A stretch of DNA of 64,000 bases from Aphrocallistes beatrix (lineage: Eukaryota; Porifera; Hexactinellida; Sceptrulophora; Aphrocallistidae). This document shows positions 8,465-17,242 of this stretch, piece after piece (the stretch's first letter is position 1; each line of letters starts with the position of its first letter). Location of the stretch: NCBI GenBank assembly GCA_963281255.1, contig OY725497.1, positions 248,001 through 312,000 on the forward strand, in the 5' to 3' direction. The notes beneath the pieces are model-generated. The model was not told the DNA's origin. It did no database searches and worked only from the letters and a program-made list of their open reading frames with translations. Made by a program: the position numbers and the translations under genes.

Positions 8465-10930
8465 TTATGGCTTAGAAAATGCTGTTAAGGATCGTTCCAA
8501 AAATAACTTCGCATTTTCATGGAGAGGGTTAAGCGCAAGGACTTTTTCGAAGAGAGGAATTGAGTCACCAAATTTCTTTTCCTGCGAAAATACCACTCCC
8601 AAATTAAATAACGAAGGGACGTAGACAGGATCCATTTCAACAGCTGCCTGATAGCGTAGTTTCGCATTTTGTCGGTCGTTTGAATGCATATAACAATCAC
8701 CTAAGTTGTGCTGAGCTCGGATGTAATTGGGATACGCCTCTGTAAGCCGAGTAAGGTATTCAATACACTCTCCATACCTCTGAAAGTTGAGCGAGTAGAT
8801 GCCTAAGTTGAAAAGTGCGCTCTTATGAGTTGGATTTATGCTAATCGTTTCTAAAAACATCTTCTCTGCTTCTTGATGCATATTTTCGTCCGCGTAATAT
8901 AGCCCGATGTTAAAAAGCGCAGGTTCATTCCGAGGGTCAATTTCTAACACTTTTTGGAAGAGGGTAACAGATTCGCTCCTCGCATCCTTCTTCCCTGAAG
9001 CTTGCTCCGTAAGAAGTGTAGCCAGGTTTATTAAGGAATGGATGTGATTAGGGTCAATAGAGAGGGATTTCCTTAAGTATCTTTCGGCATTTAAAAATTC
9101 CTTCTTTCTCAGGAAAGTAGTGGCCAAGTTGAAGTATGCATCAGCATAGTCCGGTTTCTTCTCAATTGCCATTTGAAAATGCCAAAGTGCCCTGTCGAAA
9201 TCCCCAATTTTAATCAACAGATTCCCGCAATTCATATGTGCTTCAGACATTTCAGGACGGACTCGTAGGGCAATCTTGTAGTAGTGCTCTGCTTCTTGGT
9301 ATCGAGTAGGATCTTGTGAGAGTAAATTAGCGTAATTAAAATATGCATGTAAGTGGTTGGGAGCTACTCTGAATGATTGACCTTTTCCTGTTATGTTAGG
9401 CAGTAGCTTGATGGCATTTTGTAGGGCAATTTCTGATTCATTAAATTTTTCGTCTAACTTCAACATTCTGCCTAGGTTTATCCATGAGCCAGGGTCATCA
9501 GGCTGGAGAATAGAGGCGGTACGAAATAGATCTTCTGCTTCCTTGAATTGTTCACGTCTCTCGAACACGTGTCCTAAATTATTGTATAGTTTTGCATTGT
9601 TCTGGTTAATCCTTATTGCAGAGGTGAAAAGTGTACCATCTTCATGCCAGTCTAGATTCCTGGCCAATGTCTTAATACAATACAACGTGCATGACATCCC
9701 AAGGAACAACAAGCACATATACTTGATCACATTTCTATAGTTTATCAACTTGACTGCCCCAACAGCAACTATTAAGCACATGCCCATACTAGGAATATAG
9801 AGTATCCTCTCCGCGACGACGAATCCAACATGAAAGAATAGGTTAGATGCAGGAATGAAAGGAAATATTATAAGAGCCAGTGATACTAAGACAAGTCTTT
9901 TCTCATAAGTGTTGTTAGAAATCGACCAAATTCCGAATACAAAATAAGCAAAAAACGTAATAATTGTAAGTACATTTCTCGGGTCAGATAGGGTTGCCAC
10001 CAAAGGGATAGTTTGCATTGTCCAGTCTGGACATAAGAACGAAGGGAAAATAAGCAGCCAAGAATTGATGAAACAGAGATAGAGAAAAGTTAATTGTCTG
10101 GTGGGAGAGGGGCTAATTGCTGCTGGATTGTCTAACGTTGTAAAACTTGGTAATCCTGGACCATTTAACTTGATACGTAGAATTAGTAGTGTTATTGTGA
10201 AGATGATAAGAACTATGATTCGTTTCAAAAGTGACTTGTACTTCTTGAACCAGTTCTGTGGAGACGTGGGTAGTAAGAAATCTGATACGATTATCCTTTC
10301 AATGTAAATTGCATCGTATACGCAACACACTGCAATAACAGTGATCCCTACTTCTTTGCTAAGAACAGAGCAGACAACTGAACATAAGAAAATTACCATA
10401 TCAAAACAGTAGATGAACCCACGCTGTTTACTAGCCTGTGAGTACATGAATAGAGCCAGCAGAAAGAATGCACTCGATAGCGTCTCAGCTCTTCCAACTA
10501 AACCAGCAATTGCTTCAGTGTGAATAGGGTGAATTGCGAAAAGTAAACCAGAAATTAGACTGAGGTTCGTATCACCACATGATAACATAAGTACAAATGA
10601 GGTATACATATAGCAGACTACACAATGAAGAAAAATATTCACAGCATGGTAACCCATGGGATCTAAATCGTGGATCAAATAATTGATTCTGAAAGTAAAG
10701 ATGCACAAGGGTCTGTATGATCTGTGACTTCCATCGACATCCATTGGCGTGCCCCAGAAATCATTTTTAAATAGATTTATCCATGGAGTTTCAGGTCGTA
10801 AATCTTGATTATCAACTATCGCGGAAAAATCGTCAAAACAGAATTCACCTCCAAGAGAATTTAAATAGCAGAGGCACGAAACGATCGTACAAATAATCTT
10901 CACAGTTCCATGGCTAATTCGCACATTCAT
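8465..10930 (-). CDS. TMTC3: Protein O-mannosyltransferase TMTC3-like
   Basis: A single 821-codon exon. The N-terminal half (to about residue 430) is a polytopic membrane region and the C-terminal half is a run of about ten TPR repeats, the layout of the TMTC family. These ER glycosyltransferases add O-linked mannose to cadherins and related surface proteins. The luminal diacidic pair is present (D33-D34 in CFDDFSAI). The motifs SYRPL, HPIHTEAIAGLVGRAE, DNPAA-SP-PTRQLTF and DWTMQTIPL match TMTC3 better than TMTC1, 2 or 4. The length is slightly shorter than vertebrate TMTC3. The start ATG is the first in the frame. It lies tail to tail with the upstream matrix gene. Confidence 0.9.
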   Translation of the reverse strand: MNVRISHGTVKIICTIVSCLCYLNSLGGEFCFDDFSAIVDNQDLRPETPWINLFKNDFWGTPMDVDGSHRSYRPLCIFTFRINYLIHDLDPMGYHAVNIFLHCVVCYMYTSFVLMLSCGDTNLSLISGLLFAIHPIHTEAIAGLVGRAETLSSAFFLLALFMYSQASKQRGFIYCFDMVIFLCSVVCSVLSKEVGITVIAVCCVYDAIYIERIIVSDFLLPTSPQNWFKKYKSLLKRIIVLIIFTITLLILRIKLNGPGLPSFTTLDNPAAISPSPTRQLTFLYLCFINSWLLIFPSFLCPDWTMQTIPLVATLSDPRNVLTIITFFAYFVFGIWSISNNTYEKRLVLVSLALIIFPFIPASNLFFHVGFVVAERILYIPSMGMCLIVAVGAVKLINYRNVIKYMCLLFLGMSCTLYCIKTLARNLDWHEDGTLFTSAIRINQNNAKLYNNLGHVFERREQFKEAEDLFRTASILQPDDPGSWINLGRMLKLDEKFNESEIALQNAIKLLPNITGKGQSFRVAPNHLHAYFNYANLLSQDPTRYQEAEHYYKIALRVRPEMSEAHMNCGNLLIKIGDFDRALWHFQMAIEKKPDYADAYFNLATTFLRKKEFLNAERYLRKSLSIDPNHIHSLINLATLLTEQASGKKDARSESVTLFQKVLEIDPRNEPALFNIGLYYADENMHQEAEKMFLETISINPTHKSALFNLGIYSLNFQRYGECIEYLTRLTEAYPNYIRAQHNLGDCYMHSNDRQNAKLRYQAAVEMDPVYVPSLFNLGVVFSQEKKFGDSIPLFEKVLALNPLHENAKLFLERSLTAFSKP

Positions 10931-11102
10931 GCTAGTTACAATAACAAAGTATCAAAGTATGTTTGAAAACAATACACTGTCAAATTAAGGACGTAGATTA
11001 ACCAACATTTTAAAAAAGTAAGCAACATGAATAATTTGTAAAAAGTGGGTAATTATGATGAAAAAATAACAAATTTATCCCATTCACTTAAAATAACGCA
11101 CT

Positions 11103-11432
11103 TTACTCCTTCCATCGGTGTCCACAAGCAGCATTGCAGCACTTGTAGAAGACACTCATAGGTTCGTCTGCAGATCTGGTCTGCATTTGGAGGTAATACG
11201 CACGTGCGTGTTTGCATTTTGGACAGGTCTCTTCCGTCGAGTCAACGTTCTCCCAAGCTGCTGAACCACCAAGCACATCGTCGACTTCTTTTAATTTTGG
11301 GTAGCGTTTGATTACAATCTGCTTTGAAATTTCATAAACATGTGGACATGTCCTACAAGCCAACCAATTCGGAGCATTGTCACGTACCTCCACAATAAGC
11401 AAATTTCCACAATAAGGGCAAAAGTAAGCCAT
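11103..11432 (-). CDS. POLR3K: RNA polymerase III subunit RPC10
   Basis: 109 residues, close to the 108 of the human protein. An N-terminal zinc ribbon (FCPYCGN... CRTCPHVY) is joined by the conserved [13 protein letters not shown] linker to a TFIIS-like C-terminal ribbon ([11 protein letters not shown]... [10 protein letters not shown]). The second ribbon carries the TRSADEPM hairpin whose acidic pair supports transcript cleavage by Pol III. The frame continues upstream only through a TTG codon, so the ATG at 11432 is chosen. The gene is intronless and is divergent from the matrix gene at 11553. Confidence 0.97.
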   Translation of the reverse strand: MAYFCPYCGNLLIVEVRDNAPNWLACRTCPHVYEISKQIVIKRYPKLKEVDDVLGGSAAWENVDSTEETCPKCKHARAYYLQMQTRSADEPMSVFYKCCNAACGHRWKE

Positions 11433-11552
11433 CAATTTAGGAATACGCCTAGTAAAATTAATTTCTGCATTAATAAATATGTAATTACTAACAAAATTTA
11501 TATTGCGTGTGTCTATAATTGTTTCAATACATTTCTAGAACCCTACTGAAAC
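11433..11552. promoter_or_regulatory. Short divergent promoter region
   Basis: Only 120 bp separate the start codons of POLR3K (minus) and the collagen/Ig/VWA gene (plus), so both promoters and 5' leaders must lie here or overlap the neighbouring genes. The segment is AT-rich. No convincing TATA box is positioned for either gene. Confidence 0.45.
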
Positions 11553-14500
11553 ATGGGGACGAAAGTACTTGGAACTGTGCTGATTTGTCTCATGATAACT
11601 ATCTATTCGACAAACGCCTTAGAAATTCAAAAAGGGAACGGAGATACATATAAATTAGTCGGTGTCTCAAAGCCTCGAGTACCAATCGGGGACAATGCCA
11701 TCGTGAGGAGCGGAACCATTGTAGAAATAAGCTGTCCAGCTGACCTGTCCGAGCAAGGAGCCAGATTACTAAATTGGGAAATCAATGGAAATCAATTGAC
11801 CTTTGATAATTTCAACACCGTTGGTTATCCAAACATTCGTCGCTATACGGAAAATACCATCACGATTTACAACATCAGCAGCGATGCCGCAGCTATTTAT
11901 ACTTGTGTCTTGGTTAATGCACAGACGGGGGAAGAGCTTGATCGTGCTGACTCGAATCTACAAATCGCTCCAGATTGCCCTGAAGGCTGTGAGGGGATGA
12001 AAGGAGCGAAGGGTTACATGGGTGGAAGAGGGCCAGAGGGTTCAATAGGAAGAGCTGGAGTTCCAGGAGTCTGCTACCCTGAAGAATGTCCGAAACCACA
12101 ACAAGGTGAAAAGGGAGACCCAGGGGCATCTGGGCCAGATGGAACTCCAGGAGCAGATGGGGCTAAAGGGCAGAAAGGGGGAGAGGGAGGTCAAGGTGAA
12201 ACAGGAATAACGGGAGATCAAGGTCAAAAGGGAATGGGTGGAGATAAGGGAGAGAAAGGAAATACGGGGGGACAGGGACAAAGGGGAATAAAAGGATTGA
12301 AGGGGACAGATGGAGATGAAGGTGTGAGAGGGGGAAGGGGAGATAAGGGTATGGAAGGAGAGAAAGGGAATACGGGGCCAACTGGACAAGGATCAAATGG
12401 GGGTTCGGGCGATAAAGGATTTAGGGGTGCGACCGGAAATAATGGAGAACAAGGACAAAAAGGTGATTCGGGAACAAAAGGTGGAGTCGGAGAGAGAGGC
12501 GTGAAGGGAAATAAAGGTGGCGAGGGAACAGAAGGTGGGATCGGACCGAATGGACGTGTGGGGCAAAACTTAATAATCGTTGCATTAAATTCAACATTCA
12601 ACTCAGATTGTAGTGCTTATGAACAGGGACAAATAGTTTATGATTCCGTAATCGATCGATTCGTGTATTGTGATGGCACCAGCTTCCAATGTATCCGTGA
12701 TAAGCCATGTTTCGAAGAATGTGATGTGAATCAAGTGCCTCTTCTCACTGAAACACTGCCAGAATTGTCCTTATGCGTCAATCTAATTTATGTCGTCGAC
12801 GAATCTGCATCAATGCGACCTGAGCATATATGGTTACGCGAAGTATCTGCACAGATACCTATAGTGCTTGAACAAACCAATTTCGAATTTTCAGACATTT
12901 GCAGCAACTATTTTGGGGTTCTTAGATTCGGTGCTGACAGGAGTGTCGGAGTTGACCATGTTGGCAGACCATTGGATCTAGGAGGAATCGAATATAAAGG
13001 TCAGACGCTAGCGTATTGGGGAAACAGCTCAGATTTGGTTAATGAGCTTGAAAGATCTAGTGATGCTTTTATTGGAGCTGGGAGGATAGAAGATGGCTAT
13101 GCTGCTATGTATAGAGCGCTTCAGTTATACGAGTACATACAACCCGCCTGCAGAAAGATGCTTCTCATCACGGATGAAGACAGGGATAACATCACGCCTA
13201 CGCCTGACCCCCCAGCCGAGAGAATTCCAACTTTGTTTAATGAGAATATGATTCAAACGCTAGATCGATCAAGCATCCAAGTGAGTGCAGTTGTCAACTT
13301 GACAATATCCGTTGATCCGAGTTACAACATCAATAGTGATAATATATTCGCCATTTTACCGGGGAACAAAATAGTGCATAGGGCAGCGGGTTTACCCGGA
13401 TTCGCTACAATGCAAATAACAGGTGACATCACCCTCGGAATACCTGATGGCACAGATGTAACGCAAAACACTCAGGACACGTATTATGAAATGGTCAGAA
13501 TGACTGGAGGGGTACTCTGGAGTTTACCTGTTTCTAGGGCTCAACGTGAAATCTTCACCGCAGCATTCCTTTTTCATGAAATCGTGCCAAATGTTCCAAT
13601 CCCAAACCGGCCCACCGAGGATGGCTGTATGGTAACAGGTTGTCGCAACTGTAGTTGTATCGATGGGGATTATATTTGTAACGATTTTGAAGTACTTGAC
13701 TTTGATACGACAATTCAATGTCGTCCCACAGAATGTAACAGTACACAAATAATAAGTGGTTTCAGGCAGCCTTCTTGTGTTGATATGGTTTTTGCGGTTG
13801 CGGAAACTCGCCAGATGGAAGACGCTCACCAAAACGTCAAAGATGTCGCTGGACGCCTGATACAAAATTTGGCCGTCCTAAATTTTGGGCAAGAAAACAG
13901 TCTATGTCAAAATCAGTATTGCCTCATGGCATTTGGGCAGAGTAATGGCAGGGTTTCAGATAGCTGTTATGCACAGACATTTGAAACTCAAAATGGTATG
14001 AGGTGCGGAATTTCGCAAGAGATTGGAGGATTAATTCTTGGATTCGATTTTGAGGCTTCAGGGCAGGGGTCAGATGGGTATCCTGCAATTTACACTACGA
14101 TACAAAATTATTCAAGAGATTTTCAGGGTCAATCATGCCGGCATGTCACGCTGATAACGAATGGACCAAGGTCGAGTTGCGGATCCTTTCAAAATGGAGA
14201 TCTAGCTGTTCCATCACTTAATAGTAATAGCATCAGAGCATTGTTAGCTGAAAACAAAATTATTCTTAACGCAATAGTGGCTGCTCAATTTGAGGATGGG
14301 GATGGCAACGAAGCATTGGGAATTTACAAAGATACAGATGGTACAGTAAAGGCGTTGGTGGTTAATGCAAATGCCCCAGCAGGCTATGAAGAAAGAGATG
14401 GAGGAAGGGTGAAGGCAAATACAGCTTCTTTCAACATTGACCCAGATTACATTATGGTAGCTCTAAATTCGGGCGGCAGCGCTTGGAACATTGAAACAAT

Positions 14501-16802
14501 GAGGACACAAACAGATTCGTTCACTAAAGCATTTGTAAGCGCTGTAGTAGTTAGGAGCAGTTTGTCTTGTGGTCAAACGGCAGCATGCGTGGAATGTAGG
14601 TGTGAGGCAGGAGTGCTACTACCCTGTGTAGAGAGTTCCAGGTGCATAGTCCCAGAGCCACCGATCCTTCAATGGATTTCAGGGAATGTGACAATAGTGA
14701 CAGATGGAGACCGAGTACTTGTAGGAGGATACGGGGAGAATGAATTGGAGGTGTATTACGGTTTGGATGGGGATAAGGTTAACACGTTTACCATCTATTC
14801 AGCCCTTAGACAAGGATCTATGCCAGTCAATGTCACATGGTACTTCATTACTGCTAGTGGAGAGAGAGTTCTTATTGAAAATTCGGCTGTTGCTAGTTAC
14901 GTGAGTGTGTCGCAGAGTAACGAATATGATCTCGAATTCTCACAAGTCGGTGACTTCATTGAGGGAACATACCTCATAGTCGCTGAAAACGAGCACGGCA
15001 TGGATAGGCAACTAACTCATATCGGCATTCTGCCAAAATGGGATAAGACCTCTATAGGCACATTGACAGGTTCCCAGGGGATGTTAGGACAGACAGTTGT
15101 AGGCAGATACGGATCAGATATTCGTATTACTGGAATTGTTCGTGAGGGAACAAAGCCTTGGAGTTTCGGATGGTACTACAACGGAAATAAACTTGTAGAA
15201 GGAACAGATTACTCATTCGAATATTCGGGTAATCAAGCCATCATCACAATTCACAACTACGAGGCAACTGATATTGGAGAGTATACGGCTATTGTTAGCA
15301 ACCGTTTTGGACAAGACACACATACGTTTAACCTCCTAGCTGAAACAGTAGTTTCATGTAACAACAATCCGAATTCTTTAACAACTAATTGTATAAACTG
15401 TCAGTCAAACGCACAAACAAAACAAAGTACACTCACTGTTTATGCTCATTCATTTCCACCAAATCTCAAGCTTACATGGTTCCGAGTCAATAAGATAAGT
15501 GGACAGAGGCAACAGATTAGCGAGAATACAGTTGTGCTAGGAGCTAATAGCATTGAAGTATCCGTGAGTAGTCTCTGCGAGTACTTGCATGAAGTTGTTG
15601 TCACTGGTCAAAACACCTATACATTCAATTGTCCTTGTACCGATTGTCCTGCTAGCGATGGTGAAAACACGGTCACTCTATCCTGTTGTGGTGGTAACCA
15701 AACACTTCTAAGAGCATCGGATTGTGGTGACGATTTCTATGCTGACATCCTCCTGTTGATTGATGTGTCTGCCTCTATGCAAACTGAGCATGCTTTCTTA
15801 AGAGAATTCCTGCCACGCTTTGAAAGATCACTACAAGAAAATTGTGTTGGAAACAGTCTCATCAACAAGAATCAGTATACTGCTGTGGCTTTCGGAAGTC
15901 TGCAAGAAAATAGTAAGGAATTACCATACTTCGTCGGACCTAATCTCAACAGAGGCGATTCTACTCAAAATGTCTATTTCACGATTGATGTAGATAATCC
16001 AATTAATGTAACAAATACGATTGACCAATTACCAACGATCGGAGAACGTGAAGACGGATACGCTGCCACCAGATTCGCAGTGGAATACGCTCAATTGAGA
16101 GACGATTCAATTAAATTCGCGATCTTAGTCACAGATGAAGGAAGAGAATTATTTTATGGTAGCACACAAGAAGCTCTCGATAATACTTTAATTGATCCTA
16201 ATAATTTAAGCGACTTTGGAAGATCTTTCTATACACAATTTCTACTCAACAATAGCATCATCCCCATACAAATTATAGACATTGCACTTAATGCTGGTAC
16301 CACACAATGTCTTGGTGTTTCAAGTGCAGAAACCTGTTTCTATCGCGATCCAAACTCCAACGTCATCGAAAATATCGAGTTTGCTGAAGTAGTCAACACC
16401 GCAGAATCCCGATTATTACAAAATGTTCACGAGTATTATTTGCAACCAGCTCTTAATGCACGTGGTTATGCTTGGGATCTCAAAGTTATCCGTGAGAACG
16501 AAACAGGAAACTGGGATGCAATCACCACCGCATTAACCAATGAAGTGCTTTTACGTGCAAGAGAAGAGCTGACACAGTGTCGGAACTGTCGCTGTTTACC
16601 AGGAGGCGTGCAATGTCAAATCGTACCGTTAGATCAACAAGCAATTTGCAAGTGTGAGAAGAGTTTCCCGAATAACCAACCATACTGCACATGCATAACT
16701 GAGGATGAGGCACGGCCCGACATCTGTAGATGTCGTCACATTAATGGATTGAGTGCTGCCACATGCCAAGAAACCGGCATCATTACGCTAGTAAAGACCT
16801 AA
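11553..16802 (+). CDS. Secreted Ig-collagen-VWA matrix protein (complete paralogue)
   Basis: A single exon of 1749 codons. Domains: signal peptide (residues 1-23); an Ig domain with Cys near 61 and 117; a collagen helix of about 59 Gly-X-Y triplets (about 147-340) broken by a Cys-containing stretch and one one-residue slip; VWA 1 with the MIDAS motif DESAS near 415; a Cys-rich VWC-like segment; a VWA-like domain without MIDAS residues (about 740-995); a second VWC-like segment; one 328-residue Ig unit (about 1037-1363); VWA 3 with DVSAS; and a Cys-rich tail. The second half aligns with the gene at 2-7429, which has six Ig units instead of one. The domains imply an oligomerising extracellular protein. 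AATAAA lies at 17031. Confidence 0.9.
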   Translation: MGTKVLGTVLICLMITIYSTNALEIQKGNGDTYKLVGVSKPRVPIGDNAIVRSGTIVEISCPADLSEQGARLLNWEINGNQLTFDNFNTVGYPNIRRYTENTITIYNISSDAAAIYTCVLVNAQTGEELDRADSNLQIAPDCPEGCEGMKGAKGYMGGRGPEGSIGRAGVPGVCYPEECPKPQQGEKGDPGASGPDGTPGADGAKGQKGGEGGQGETGITGDQGQKGMGGDKGEKGNTGGQGQRGIKGLKGTDGDEGVRGGRGDKGMEGEKGNTGPTGQGSNGGSGDKGFRGATGNNGEQGQKGDSGTKGGVGERGVKGNKGGEGTEGGIGPNGRVGQNLIIVALNSTFNSDCSAYEQGQIVYDSVIDRFVYCDGTSFQCIRDKPCFEECDVNQVPLLTETLPELSLCVNLIYVVDESASMRPEHIWLREVSAQIPIVLEQTNFEFSDICSNYFGVLRFGADRSVGVDHVGRPLDLGGIEYKGQTLAYWGNSSDLVNELERSSDAFIGAGRIEDGYAAMYRALQLYEYIQPACRKMLLITDEDRDNITPTPDPPAERIPTLFNENMIQTLDRSSIQVSAVVNLTISVDPSYNINSDNIFAILPGNKIVHRAAGLPGFATMQITGDITLGIPDGTDVTQNTQDTYYEMVRMTGGVLWSLPVSRAQREIFTAAFLFHEIVPNVPIPNRPTEDGCMVTGCRNCSCIDGDYICNDFEVLDFDTTIQCRPTECNSTQIISGFRQPSCVDMVFAVAETRQMEDAHQNVKDVAGRLIQNLAVLNFGQENSLCQNQYCLMAFGQSNGRVSDSCYAQTFETQNGMRCGISQEIGGLILGFDFEASGQGSDGYPAIYTTIQNYSRDFQGQSCRHVTLITNGPRSSCGSFQNGDLAVPSLNSNSIRALLAENKIILNAIVAAQFEDGDGNEALGIYKDTDGTVKALVVNANAPAGYEERDGGRVKANTASFNIDPDYIMVALNSGGSAWNIETMRTQTDSFTKAFVSAVVVRSSLSCGQTAACVECRCEAGVLLPCVESSRCIVPEPPILQWISGNVTIVTDGDRVLVGGYGENELEVYYGLDGDKVNTFTIYSALRQGSMPVNVTWYFITASGERVLIENSAVASYVSVSQSNEYDLEFSQVGDFIEGTYLIVAENEHGMDRQLTHIGILPKWDKTSIGTLTGSQGMLGQTVVGRYGSDIRITGIVREGTKPWSFGWYYNGNKLVEGTDYSFEYSGNQAIITIHNYEATDIGEYTAIVSNRFGQDTHTFNLLAETVVSCNNNPNSLTTNCINCQSNAQTKQSTLTVYAHSFPPNLKLTWFRVNKISGQRQQISENTVVLGANSIEVSVSSLCEYLHEVVVTGQNTYTFNCPCTDCPASDGENTVTLSCCGGNQTLLRASDCGDDFYADILLLIDVSASMQTEHAFLREFLPRFERSLQENCVGNSLINKNQYTAVAFGSLQENSKELPYFVGPNLNRGDSTQNVYFTIDVDNPINVTNTIDQLPTIGEREDGYAATRFAVEYAQLRDDSIKFAILVTDEGRELFYGSTQEALDNTLIDPNNLSDFGRSFYTQFLLNNSIIPIQIIDIALNAGTTQCLGVSSAETCFYRDPNSNVIENIEFAEVVNTAESRLLQNVHEYYLQPALNARGYAWDLKVIRENETGNWDAITTALTNEVLLRAREELTQCRNCRCLPGGVQCQIVPLDQQAICKCEKSFPNNQPYCTCITEDEARPDICRCRHINGLSAATCQETGIITLVKT

Positions 16803-17242
16803 ACGCCACCTACCTACACTACATACCTCCATAGTAGCACACTACTAGTATGTACTTTAGCTTAGTTTTGCACATTAGGTGCTAAACTCAATATTATTAG
16901 CTCCCCCTTTTGAGTGAATATTCTACTTTGTTTTTGTATACATTGTATAGTAGTGTAGGTAGTAGTTGCTTCGTGTGATGTGTGAAATGATTAAAACTAA
17001 TTGATTACTTTATTCGTTATTATCTTGCCAAATAAATACCTACCATTATTAGCAAATAATATTACAAACAAGCATGTTACAGACATCTAATTCGGCATAT
17101 TATTACAATTAATTTTGAATAGAAAATAAACTATGTACTAAAAGGAAAAGGATCAAAGTAAAGGAATGTGAAGAGTTAGAAACAAGTAAAGAAACAAATA
17201 TCTAAGTTATTAGTACTAATCCATTACTGGGAGATGGCGTAG
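16803..17242. other. Convergent 3' intergenic region
   Basis: AT-rich 3' flank between the matrix gene and the transglutaminase stop. It contains AATAAA at 17031-17036 for the plus-strand gene. Homology with the other matrix gene stops at the stop codon, so this flank is unrelated to 7430 onward. Nothing else is seen. Confidence 0.6.

Noticed and set aside
11914..12601. Pro/Ser-rich minus-strand frames opposite the collagen region
   Set aside because: They are antisense to Gly-X-Y codons, which read as proline-rich sequence on the other strand.
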